Below, in pieces: positions 48,672-61,279 of a DNA stretch of 64,000 nt. The stretch is from Embiotoca jacksoni (lineage: Eukaryota > Chordata > Actinopteri > Embiotocidae). Numbering within the stretch: the stretch's first letter is position 1; every line of letters starts with the position of its first letter. Position numbers and translations under genes: made by a program. Under the pieces are notes generated by a model, which ran no database searches, was not told the DNA's origin, and saw only the letters and a program-made list of their open reading frames with translations. Where the stretch lies: contig JAKOON010000016.1 in NCBI GenBank assembly GCA_022577435.1, positions 15,446,159 to 15,510,158 of the forward strand, read 5' to 3'.

Positions 48672-51457
48672 CTTAAACTAAGTGTTTACGAACAAATTTC
48701 TTCATCAGTACTATGGCAAATGGGATAAACTACATGGACAAAGTGGCTTCAAGTCACTTTGTGTGGACAATTTCACAGGAAACACAATGTTTCAAAAACA
48801 GCCTTATCTCAGCGAGAGAAGCTCAAAAACAGTGTAAAACTGCATTACAGTGCCACGGCTTAAACTTAGTGTTTACGAACAATTTCTTCATCAGTACTAT
48901 GGCAAATGGGATAAACTACATGGACAAAGTGGTTTCAAGTCACTTTGTGTGGACAAATTCACAGGAAACACAATGTTTCAAAAACAGCCTTATCTCATCG
49001 AGAGAAGCTCAAAAACAGCATAAAACTGCATTACAGTGCCACGACTTAAACTAAGTGTTTCTGAACAAATTTCTTCATCAATACTATGGCAAATGGGATA
49101 AACTACAAGGACAAAGTGGCTTCAAGTCACTTTGTGTCTGCAATTACACAGAAAACAGCATTTCAATTCTCACTTTCTCAGCCTAATATAAAACTGCATC
49201 ACAGCGCCACGGCTTAAACTAAGTGTTTACGAACAAATTTCTTCATCAGTACTATGGCAAATGGGATAAACTACATGGACAAAGTGGTTTCAAGTCACTT
49301 TGTATGGACAATTTCACAGGAAACACAATGTTTCAAAAACAGCCTTATCTCAGCGAGAGAAGCTCAAAAACAGCATAAAACTGGATTACAGTGCCACGGC
49401 TTAAACTAAGTGTTTATGAACAAATTTCTTCATCAGCAAATGGGATACACTACATGGCTAACGTGGCTTCACTTTGTGTCTGCAATTACACAGAAAACAG
49501 CATTTCAATTCTCACTTTCTCAGCCTAATATAAAACTGCATCACAGCGCCACGGCTTAAACTAAGTGTTTACGAACAAATTTCTTCATCAGTACTATGGC
49601 AAATGGGATAAACTACATGGACAAAGTGGTTTCAAGTCACTTTGTATGGACAATTTCACAGGAAACACAATGTTTCAAAAACAGCCTTATCTCAGCGAGA
49701 GAAGCTCAAAAACAGCATAAAACTGGATTACAGTGCCACGGCTTAAACTAAGTGTTTATGAACAAATTTCTTCATCAGCAAATGGGATACACTACATGGC
49801 TAACGTGGCTTCACTTTGTGTCTGCAATTACACAGAAAACAGCATTTCAAGTCTCACTTTCTCAGCCTAATGTAAAACTGCATTACAGTGCCACGGCTTA
49901 AACTAAGTATTTACGAACAAATTTCTTCATCAGTTCTATGGCAAATGGGATAAACTACATGGACAAAGTGGCTTCAAGTCACTTTGTGTCTGCAATTAGA
50001 CAGAAAACAGCATTTCAATTCTCACTTTCTCAGCCTAATATAAGACTGCATCACAGCGCCACGGCTTAAACTAAGTGTTTACGAACAAATTTCTTCATCA
50101 GTACTATGGCAAATGGGATAAACTACATGGACAAAGTGGCTTCAAGTCACTTTGTGTCTGCAATTACACAGAAAACAGCATTTCAATTCTCACTTTCTCA
50201 GCCTAATATAAAACTGCATCACAGCGCCACGGCTTAAACTAAGTGTTTACAAACAAGTTTCATACTCAGAACGTTGGCAAATGGAATACACTACATGGGC
50301 AAAGTGGTTTCAAATCACTTTGTGTGGACAATTTCACAGGAAACACAATGTTTCAAAAACAGCCTTATCTCAGCGAGAGAAGCTCAAAAACAGTGTAAAA
50401 CTGCATTACAGTGCCACGGCTTAAACTTAGTGTTTACGAACAATTTCTTCATCAGTACTATGGCAAATGGGATAAACTACATGGACAAAGTGGTTTCAAG
50501 TCACTTTGTATGGACAATTTCACAGGAAACACAATGTTTCAAAAACAGCCTTATCTCAGCGAGAGAAGCTCAAAAACAGCATAAAACTGGATTACAGTGC
50601 CACGGCTTAAACTAAGTGTTTATGAACAAATTTCTTCATCAGCAAATGGGATACACTACATGGCTAACGTGGCTTCACTTTGTGTCTGCAATTACACAGA
50701 AAACAGCATTTCAATTCTCACTTTCTCAGCCTAATATAAAACTGCATCACAGCGCCACGGCTTAAACTAAGTGTTTACGAACAAATTTCTTCATCAGTAC
50801 TATGGCAAATGGGATAAACTACATGGACAAAGTGGTTTCAAGTCACTTTGTATGGACAATTTCACAGGAAACACAATGTTTCAAAAACAGCCTTATCTCA
50901 GCGAGAGAAGCTCAAAAACAGCATAAAACTGGATTACAGTGCCACGGCTTAAACTAAGTGTTTATGAACAAATTTCTTCATCAGCAAATGGGATACACTA
51001 CATGGCTAACGTGGCTTCACTTTGTGTCTGCAATTACACAGAAAACAGCATTTCAAGTCTCACTTTCTCAGCCTAATATAAAACTGCATCACAGCGCCAC
51101 GGCTTAAACTAAGTGTTTACAAACAAGTTTCATACTCAGAACGTTGGCAAATGGAATACACTACATGGGCAAAGTGGTTTCAAATCACTTTGTGTGGACA
51201 ATTTCACAGGAAACACAATGTTTCAAAAACAGCCTTATCTCAGCGAGAGAAGCTCAAAAACAGCATAAAACTGCATCACAGCGCCACGGCTTAAACTAAG
51301 TGTTTACGAACAAATTTCTTCATCAGTACTATGGCAAATGGGATAAACTACAAGGACAAAGTGGCTTCAAGTCACTTTGTGTCTGCAATTAGACAGAAAA
51401 CAGCATTTCAATTCTCACTTTCTCAGCCTAATTTAAAACTGCATCACAGCGCCACGG
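48672..51457 (+). repeat. 28-mer HOR, copy 3, rearranged (16 monomers, 2,786 bp)
   Basis: Monomer starts: 48672 Bm, 48859 B', 49045 Ak, 49213 Bt, 49400 C', 49555 Bt, 49742 C', 49897 Am, 50065 Am, 50233 D/Bm hybrid, 50420 B'/Bt hybrid, 50606 C', 50761 Bt, 50948 C' (ATATAAAAC), 51103 D, 51290 Ak. It lacks the 709-bp duplication, restarts internally through two hybrid monomers, and closes with C'-D-Ak as at 38508-39017, the stretch just before copy 1. The offset between those two closings is 12,440 bp. Confidence 0.9.
50233..50605 (+). repeat. Pair of chimeric monomers (D/Bm and B'/Bt)
   Basis: 50233-50419 has a D front (ACAAACAAG, AACGTTGG, GGAATACAC) but the CAGTGTAAAACTGCATTA tail of the Bm that precedes B'. 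50420-50605 opens as B' (CTTAAACTTAG, AACAATTT) but continues as Bt (GTATGGAC, CTGGATTA). The switch points lie between the D front and CAGTGT, and between about 50442 and 50508. Two crossovers or one conversion patch would produce this. Confidence 0.88.
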
Positions 51458-54400
51458 CTTAAACTAAGTGTTTACGAACAAATTTCTTCATCAGTACTAT
51501 GGCAAATGGGATAAACTACATGGACAAAGTGGCTTCAAGTCACTTTGTGTGGACAATTTCACAGGAAACACAATGTTTCAAAAACAGCCTTATCTCAGCG
51601 AGAGAAGCTCAAAAACAGTGTAAAACTGCATTACAGTGCCACGGCTTAAACTTAGTGTTTACGAACAATTTCTTCATCAGTACTATGGCAAATGGGATAA
51701 ACTACATGGACAAAGTGGTTTCAAGTCACTTTGTGTGGACAAATTCACAGGAAACACAATGTTTCAAAAACAGCCTTATCTCATCGAGAGAAGCTCAAAA
51801 ACAGCATAAAACTGCATTACAGTGCCACGACTTAAACTAAGTGTTTCTGAACAAATTTCTTCATCAATACTATGGCAAATGGGATAAACTACAAGGACAA
51901 AGTGGCTTCAAGTCACTTTGTGTCTGCAATTACACAGAAAACAGCATTTCAATTCTCACTTTCTCAGCCTAATATAAAACTGCATCACAGCGCCACGGCT
52001 TAAACTAAGTGTTTACGAACAAATTTCTTCATCAGTACTATGGCAAATGGGATAAACTACAAGGACAAAGTGGCTTCAAGTCACTTTGTGTCTGCAATTA
52101 GACAGAAAACAGCATTTCAATTCTCACTTTCTCAGCCTAATTTAAAACTGCATCACAGCGCCACGGCTTAAACTAAGTGTTTACGAACAAATTTCTTCAT
52201 CAGTACTATGGCAAATGGGATAAACTACATGGACAAAGTGGCTTCAAGTCACTTTGTGTGGACAATTTCACAGGAAACACAATGTTTCAAAAACAGCCTT
52301 ATCTCAGCGAGAGAAGCTCAAAAACAGTGTAAAACTGCATTACAGTGCCACGGCTTAAACTTAGTGTTTACGAACAATTTCTTCATCAGTACTATGGCAA
52401 ATGGGATAAACTACATGGACAAAGTGGTTTCAAGTCACTTTGTGTGGACAAATTCACAGGAAACACAATGTTTCAAAAACAGCCTTATCTCATCGAGAGA
52501 AGCTCAAAAACAGCATAAAACTGCATTACAGTGCCACGACTTAAACTAAGTGTTTCTGAACAAATTTCTTCATCAATACTATGGCAAATGGGATAAACTA
52601 CAAGGACAAAGTGGCTTCAAGTCACTTTGTGTCTGCAATTACACAGAAAACAGCATTTCAATTCTCACTTTCTCAGCCTAATATAAAACTGCATCACAGC
52701 GCCACGGCTTAAACTAAGTGTTTACGAACAAATTTCTTCATCAGTACTATGGCAAATGGGATAAACTACATGGACAAAGTGGTTTCAAGTCACTTTGTAT
52801 GGACAATTTCACAGGAAACACAATGTTTCAAAAACAGCCTTATCTCAGCGAGAGAAGCTCAAAAACAGCATAAAACTGGATTACAGTGCCACGGCTTAAA
52901 CTAAGTGTTTATGAACAAATTTCTTCATCAGCAAATGGGATACACTACATGGCTAACGTGGCTTCACTTTGTGTCTGCAATTACACAGAAAACAGCATTT
53001 CAATTCTCACTTTCTCAGCCTAATATAAAACTGCATCACAGCGCCACGGCTTAAACTAAGTGTTTACGAACAAATTTCTTCATCAGTACTATGGCAAATG
53101 GGATAAACTACATGGACAAAGTGGTTTCAAGTCACTTTGTATGGACAATTTCACAGGAAACACAATGTTTCAAAAACAGCCTTATCTCAGCGAGAGAATC
53201 TCAAAAACAGCATAAAACTGGATTACAGTGCCACGGCTTAAACTAAGTGTTTATGAACAAATTTCTTCATCAGCAAATGGGATACACTACATGGCTAACG
53301 TGGCTTCACTTTGTGTCTGCAATTACACAGAAAACAGCATTTCAAGTCTCACTTTCTCAGCCTAATGTAAAACTGCATTACAGTGCCACGGCTTAAACTA
53401 AGTATTTACGAACAAATTTCTTCATCAGTTCTATGGCAAATGGGATAAACTACATGGACAAAGTGGCTTCAAGTCACTTTGTGTCTGCAATTAGACAGAA
53501 AACAGCATTTCAATTCTCACTTTCTCAGCCTAATATAAGACTGCATCACAGCGCCACGGCTTAAACTAAGTGTTTACGAACAAATTTCTTCATCAGTACT
53601 ATGGCAAATGGGATAAACTACATGGACAAAGTGGCTTCAAGTCACTTTGTGTCTGCAATTACACAGAAAACAGCATTTCAATTCTCACTTTCTCAGCCTA
53701 ATATAAAACTGCATCACAGCGCCACGGCTTAAACTAAGTGTTTACAAACAAGTTTCATACTCAGAACGTTGGCAAATGGAATACACTACATGGGCAAAGT
53801 GGTTTCAAATCACTTTGTGTGGACAATTTCACAGGAAACACAATGTTTCAAAAACAGCCTTATATCAGCGAGAGAAGCTCAAATACAGTATAAAACTGCA
53901 TTACAGTGCCACGGCTTAAACTAAGTGTTTACGAACAAATTTCTTCATCAGTACTATGGCAAATGGGATAAACTACATGGACAAAGTGGTTTCAAGTCAC
54001 TTTGTATGGACAATTTCACAGGAAACACAATGTTTCAAAAACAGCCTTATCTCAGCGAGAGAAGCTCAAAAACAGCATAAAACTGGATTACAGTGCCACG
54101 GCTTAAACTAAGTGTTTATGAACAAATTTCTTCATCAGCAAATGGGATACACTACATGGCTAACGTGGCTTCACTTTGTGTCTGCAATTACACAGAAAAC
54201 AGCATTTCAAGTCTCACTTTCTCAGCCTAATGTAAAACTGCATTACAGTGCCACGGCTTAAACTAAGTATTTACGAACAAATTTCTTCATCAGTTCTATG
54301 GCAAATGGGATAAACTACATGGACAAAGTGGCTTCAAGTCACTTTGTGTCTGCAATTATACAGAAAACAGCATTTCAATTCTCACTTTCTCAGCCTAATA

Positions 54401-56368
54401 TAAAACTGCATCACAGCGCCACGGCTTAAACTAAGTGTTTACAAACAAGTTTCATACTCAGAACGTTGGCAAATGGAATACACTACATGGGCAAAGTGGT
54501 TTCAAATCACTTTGTGTGGACAATTTCACAGGAAACACAATGTTTCAAAAACAGCCTTATCTCAGCGAGAGAAGCTCAAAAACAGCATAAAACTGCATCA
54601 CAGCGCCACGGCTTAAACTAAGTGTTTACGAACAAATTTCTTCATCAGTACTATGGCAAATGGGATAAACTACAAGGACAAAGTGGCTTCAAGTCACTTT
54701 GTGTCTGCAATTAGACAGAAAACAGCATTTCAATTCTCACTTTCTCAGCCTAATTTAAAACTGCATCACAGCGCCACGGCTTAAACTAAGTGTTTACGAA
54801 CAAATTTCTTCATCAGTACTATGGCAAATGGGATAAACTACATGGACAAAGTGGCTTCAAGTCACTTTGTGTGGACAATTTCACAGGAAACACAATGTTT
54901 CAAAAACAGCCTTATCTCAGCGAGAGAAGCTCCAAAACAGCATAAAACTGCATCACAGTGCCACGGCTTAAACTAAGTGTTTACGAACAAATTTCTACAT
55001 CAGTACTATGGCAAATGAGATAAACTACTTGGACAAAGTGGCTTCAAGTCACTTTGTGTGGACAATTTCACAGGAAACACAATGTTTCAAAAACAGCCTT
55101 ATCTCAGCGAGAGAAGCTCAAATACAGCATAAAACTGCATTACAGTGCCACGGCTTAAACTAAGTGTTTACGAACAAATTTCTTCATCAGCAAATGGGAT
55201 ACACTACATGGCTAACGTGGCTTCACTTTGTGTCTGCAATTACACAGAAAACAGCATTTCAAGTCTCACTTTCTCAGCCTAATGTAAAACTGCATCACAC
55301 CGCCACGGCTTAAACTAAGTGTTTACAAACAAGTTTCATACTCAGAACGTTGGCAAATGGAATACACTACATGGGCAAAGTGGTTTCAAATCACTTTGTG
55401 TGGACAATTTCACAGGAAACACAATGTTTCAAAAACAGCCTTATCTCAGCGAGAGAAGCTCAAAAACAGCATAAAACTGCATCACGGCGCCACGGCTTAA
55501 ACTAAGTGTTTACAAACAAGTTTCATACTCAGAACGTTGGCAAATGGAATACACTACATGGGCAAAGTGGTTTCAAATCACTTTGTGTGGACAATTTCAC
55601 AGGAAACACAATGTTTCAAAAACAGCCTTATCTCAGCGAGAGAAGCTCAAAAACAGCATAAAACTGCATCACAGCGCCACGGCTTAAACTAAGTGTTTAC
55701 AAACAAGTTTCATACTCAGAACGTTGGCAAATGGAATACACTACATGGGCAAAGTGGTTTCAAATCACTTTGTGTGGACAATTTCACAGGAAACACAATG
55801 TTTCAAAAACAGCCTTATCTCAGCGAGAGAAGCTCAAAAACAGCATAAAACTGCATCACAGCGCCACGGCTTAAACTAAGTGTTTACGAACAAATTTCTT
55901 CATCAGTACTATGGCAAATGGGATAAACTACAAGGACAAAGTGGCTTCAAGTCACTTTGTGTCTGCAATTAGACAGAAAACAGCATTTCAATTCTCACTT
56001 TCTCAGCCTAATTTAAAACTGCATCACAGCGCCACGGCTTAAACTAAGTGTTTACGAACAAATTTCTTCATCAGTACTATGGCAAATGGGATAAACTACA
56101 TGGACAAAGTGGCTTCAAGTCACTTTGTGTCTGCAATTAGACAGAAAACAGCATTTCAATTCTCACTTTCTCAGCCTAATATAAAACTGCATTACAGTGC
56201 CACGGCTTAAACTAAGTGTTTCTGAACAAATTTCTTCATCAGTACTATGGCAAATGGGATAAACTACATGGACAAAGTGGCTTCACTTTGTGTCTGCAAT
56301 TACACAGAAAACAGCATTTCAAGTCTCACTTTCTCAGCCTAATTTAAAACTGCATCACAGCGCCACGG
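51458..56368 (+). repeat. 28-mer HOR, copy 4 (4,911 bp)
   Basis: Full 28-monomer order, offset 12,440 bp from copy 1. It shares T at 54959 (CACAGTG) with copy 1. A private substitution is visible at 53199 (GAGAGAATC where other copies have GAGAGAAGC). I found no length difference from copy 1. Confidence 0.93.
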
Positions 56369-59300
56369 CTTAAACTAAGTGTTTACGAACAAATTTCTTC
56401 ATCAGTACTATGGCAAATGGGATAAACTACATGGACAAAGTGGCTTCAAGTCACTTTGTGTGGACAATTTCACAGGAAACACAATGTTTCAAAAACAGCC
56501 TTATCTCAGCGAGAGAAGCTCAAAAACAGTGTAAAACTGCATTACAGTGCCACGGCTTAAACTTAGTGTTTACGAACAATTTCTTCATCAGTACTATGGC
56601 AAATGGGATAAACTACATGGACAAAGTGGTTTCAAGTCACTTTGTGTGGACAAATTCACAGGAAACACAATGTTTCAAAAACAGCCTTATCTCATCGAGA
56701 GAAGCTCAAAAACAGCATAAAACTGCATTACAGTGCCACGACTTAAACTAAGTGTTTCTGAACAAATTTCTTCATCAATACTATGGCAAATGGGATAAAC
56801 TACAAGGACAAAGTGGCTTCAAGTCACTTTGTGTCTGCAATTACACAGAAAACAGCATTTCAATTCTCACTTTCTCAGCCTAATATAAAACTGCATCACA
56901 GCGCCACGGCTTAAACTAAGTGTTTACGAACAAATTTCTTCATCAGTACTATGGCAAATGGGATAAACTACAAGGACAAAGTGGCTTCAAGTCACTTTGT
57001 GTCTGCAATTAGACAGAAAACAGCATTTCAATTCTCACTTTCTCAGCCTAATTTAAAACTGCATCACAGCGCCACGGCTTAAACTAAGTGTTTACGAACA
57101 AATTTCTTCATCAGTACTATGGCAAATGGGATAAACTACATGGACAAAGTGGCTTCAAGTCACTTTGTGTGGACAATTTCACAGGAAACACAATGTTTCA
57201 AAAACAGCCTTATCTCAGCGAGAGAAGCTCAAAAACAGTGTAAAACTGCATTACAGTGCCACGGCTTAAACTTAGTGTTTACGAACAATTTCTTCATCAG
57301 TACTATGGCAAATGGGATAAACTACATGGACAAAGTGGTTTCAAGTCACTTTGTGTGGACAAATTCACAGGAAACACAATGTTTCAAAAACAGCCTTATC
57401 TCATCGAGAGAAGCTCAAAAACAGCATAAAACTGCATTACAGTGCCACGACTTAAACTAAGTGTTTCTGAACAAATTTCTTCATCAATACTATGGCAAAT
57501 GGGATAAACTACAAGGACAAAGTGGCTTCAAGTCACTTTGTGTCTGCAATTACACAGAAAACAGCATTTCAATTCTCACTTTCTCAGCCTAATATAAAAC
57601 TGCATCACAGCGCCACGGCTTAAACTAAGTGTTTACGAACAAATTTCTTCATCAGTACTATGGCAAATGGGATAAACTACATGGACAAAGTGGTTTCAAG
57701 TCACTTTGTATGGACAATTTCACAGGAAACACAATGTTTCAAAAACAGCCTTATCTCAGCGAGAGAAGCTCAAAAACAGCATAAAACTGGATTACAGTGC
57801 CACGGCTTAAACTAAGTGTTTATGAACAAATTTCTTCATCAGCAAATGGGATACACTACATGGCTAACGTGGCTTCACTTTGTGTCTGCAATTACACAGA
57901 AAACAGCATTTCAATTCTCACTTTCTCAGCCTAATATAAAACTGCATCACAGCGCCACGGCTTAAACTAAGTGTTTACGAACAAATTTCTTCATCAGTAC
58001 TATGGCAAATGGGATAAACTACATGGACAAAGTGGTTTCAAGTCACTTTGTATGGACAATTTCACAGGAAACACAATGTTTCAAAAACAGCCTTATCTCA
58101 GCGAGAGAAGCTCAAAAACAGCATAAAACTGGATTACAGTGCCACGGCTTAAACTAAGTGTTTATGAACAAATTTCTTCATCAGCAAATGGGATACACTA
58201 CATGGCTAACGTGGCTTCACTTTGTGTCTGCAATTACACAGAAAACAGCATTTCAAGTCTCACTTTCTCAGCCTAATGTAAAACTGCATTACAGTGCCAC
58301 GGCTTAAACTAAGTATTTACGAACAAATTTCTTCATCAGTTCTATGGCAAATGGGATAAACTACATGGACAAAGTGGCTTCAAGTCACTTTGTGTCTGCA
58401 ATTAGACAGAAAACAGCATTTCAATTCTCACTTTCTCAGCCTAATATAAGACTGCATCACAGCGCCACGGCTTAAACTAAGTGTTTACGAACAAATTTCT
58501 TCATCAGTACTATGGCAAATGGGATAAACTACATGGACAAAGTGGCTTCAAGTCACTTTGTGTCTGCAATTACACAGAAAACAGCATTTCAATTCTCACT
58601 TTCTCAGCCTAATATAAAACTGCATCACAGCGCCACGGCTTAAACTAAGTGTTTACAAACAAGTTTCATACTCAGAACGTTGGCAAATGGAATACACTAC
58701 ATGGGCAAAGTGGTTTCAAATCACTTTGTGTGGACAATTTCACAGGAAACACAATGTTTCAAAAACAGCCTTATATCAGCGAGAGAAGCTCAAATACAGT
58801 ATAAAACTGCATTACAGTGCCACGGCTTAAACTAAGTGTTTACGAACAAATTTCTTCATCAGTACTATGGCAAATGGGATAAACTACATGGACAAAGTGG
58901 TTTCAAGTCACTTTGTATGGACAATTTCACAGGAAACACAATGTTTCAAAAACAGCCTTATCTCAGCGAGAGAAGCTCAAAAACAGCATAAAACTGGATT
59001 ACAGTGCCACGGCTTAAACTAAGTGTTTATGAACAAATTTCTTCATCAGCAAATGGGATACACTACATGGCTAACGTGGCTTCACTTTGTGTCTGCAATT
59101 ACACAGAAAACAGCATTTCAAGTCTCACTTTCTCAGCCTAATGTAAAACTGCATTACAGTGCCACGGCTTAAACTAAGTATTTACGAACAAATTTCTTCA
59201 TCAGTTCTATGGCAAATGGGATAAACTACATGGACAAAGTGGCTTCAAGTCACTTTGTGTCTGCAATTATACAGAAAACAGCATTTCAATTCTCACTTTC

Positions 59301-61279
59301 TCAGCCTAATATAAAACTGCATCACAGCGCCACGGCTTAAACTAAGTGTTTACAAACAAGTTTCATACTCAGAACGTTGGCAAATGGAATACACTACATG
59401 GGCAAAGTGGTTTCAAATCACTTTGTGTGGACAATTTCACAGGAAACACAATGTTTCAAAAACAGCCTTATCTCAGCGAGAGAAGCTCAAAAACAGCATA
59501 AAACTGCATCACAGCGCCACGGCTTAAACTAAGTGTTTACGAACAAATTTCTTCATCAGTACTATGGCAAATGGGATAAACTACAAGGACAAAGTGGCTT
59601 CAAGTCACTTTGTGTCTGCAATTAGACAGAAAACAGCATTTCAATTCTCACTTTCTCAGCCTAATTTAAAACTGCATCACAGCGCCACGGCTTAAACTAA
59701 GTGTTTACGAACAAATTTCTTCATCAGTACTATGGCAAATGGGATAAACTACATGGACAAAGTGGCTTCAAGTCACTTTGTGTGGACAATTTCACAGGAA
59801 ACACAATGTTTCAAAAACAGCCTTATCTCAGCGAGAGAAGCTCCAAAACAGCATAAAACTGCATCACAGCGCCACGGCTTAAACTAAGTGTTTACGAACA
59901 AATTTCTACATCAGTACTATGGCAAATGAGATAAACTACTTGGACAAAGTGGCTTCAAGTCACTTTGTGTGGACAATTTCACAGGAAACACAATGTTTCA
60001 AAAACAGCCTTATCTCAGCGAGAGAAGCTCAAATACAGCATAAAACTGCATTACAGTGCCACGGCTTAAACTAAGTGTTTACGAACAAATTTCTTCATCA
60101 GCAAATGGGATACACTACATGGCTAACGTGGCTTCACTTTGTGTCTGCAATTACACAGAAAACAGCATTTCAAGTCTCACTTTCTCAGCCTAATGTAAAA
60201 CTGCATCACACCGCCACGGCTTAAACTAAGTGTTTACAAACAAGTTTCATACTCAGAACGTTGGCAAATGGAATACACTACATGGGCAAAGTGGTTTCAA
60301 ATCACTTTGTGTGGACAATTTCACAGGAAACACAATGTTTCAAAAACAGCCTTATCTCAGCGAGAGAAGCTCAAAAACAGCATAAAACTGCATCACGGCG
60401 CCACGGCTTAAACTAAGTGTTTACAAACAAGTTTCATACTCAGAACGTTGGCAAATGGAATACACTACATGGGCAAAGTGGTTTCAAATCACTTTGTGTG
60501 GACAATTTCACAGGAAACACAATGTTTCAAAAACAGCCTTATCTCAGCGAGAGAAGCTCAAAAACAGCATAAAACTGCATCACAGCGCCACGGCTTAAAC
60601 TAAGTGTTTACAAACAAGTTTCATACTCAGAACGTTGGCAAATGGAATACACTACATGGGCAAAGTGGTTTCAAATCACTTTGTGTGGACAATTTCACAG
60701 GAAACACAATGTTTCAAAAACAGCCTTATCTCAGCGAGAGAAGCTCAAAAACAGCATAAAACTGCATCACAGCGCCACGGCTTAAACTAAGTGTTTACGA
60801 ACAAATTTCTTCATCAGTACTATGGCAAATGGGATAAACTACAAGGACAAAGTGGCTTCAAGTCACTTTGTGTCTGCAATTAGACAGAAAACAGCATTTC
60901 AATTCTCACTTTCTCAGCCTAATTTAAAACTGCATCACAGCGCCACGGCTTAAACTAAGTGTTTACGAACAAATTTCTTCATCAGTACTATGGCAAATGG
61001 GATAAACTACATGGACAAAGTGGCTTCAAGTCACTTTGTGTCTGCAATTAGACAGAAAACAGCATTTCAATTCTCACTTTCTCAGCCTAATATAAAACTG
61101 CATTACAGTGCCACGGCTTAAACTAAGTGTTTCTGAACAAATTTCTTCATCAGTACTATGGCAAATGGGATAAACTACATGGACAAAGTGGCTTCACTTT
61201 GTGTCTGCAATTACACAGAAAACAGCATTTCAAGTCTCACTTTCTCAGCCTAATTTAAAACTGCATCACAGCGCCACGG
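56369..61279 (+). repeat. 28-mer HOR, copy 5 (4,911 bp)
   Basis: Full 28-monomer order, 4,911 bp after copy 4. Position 59870 is C (CACAGCG), as in copy 2, but the Am missing from copy 2 is present (61,013 region; E starts at 61117 with TTTCTG). Confidence 0.93.
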
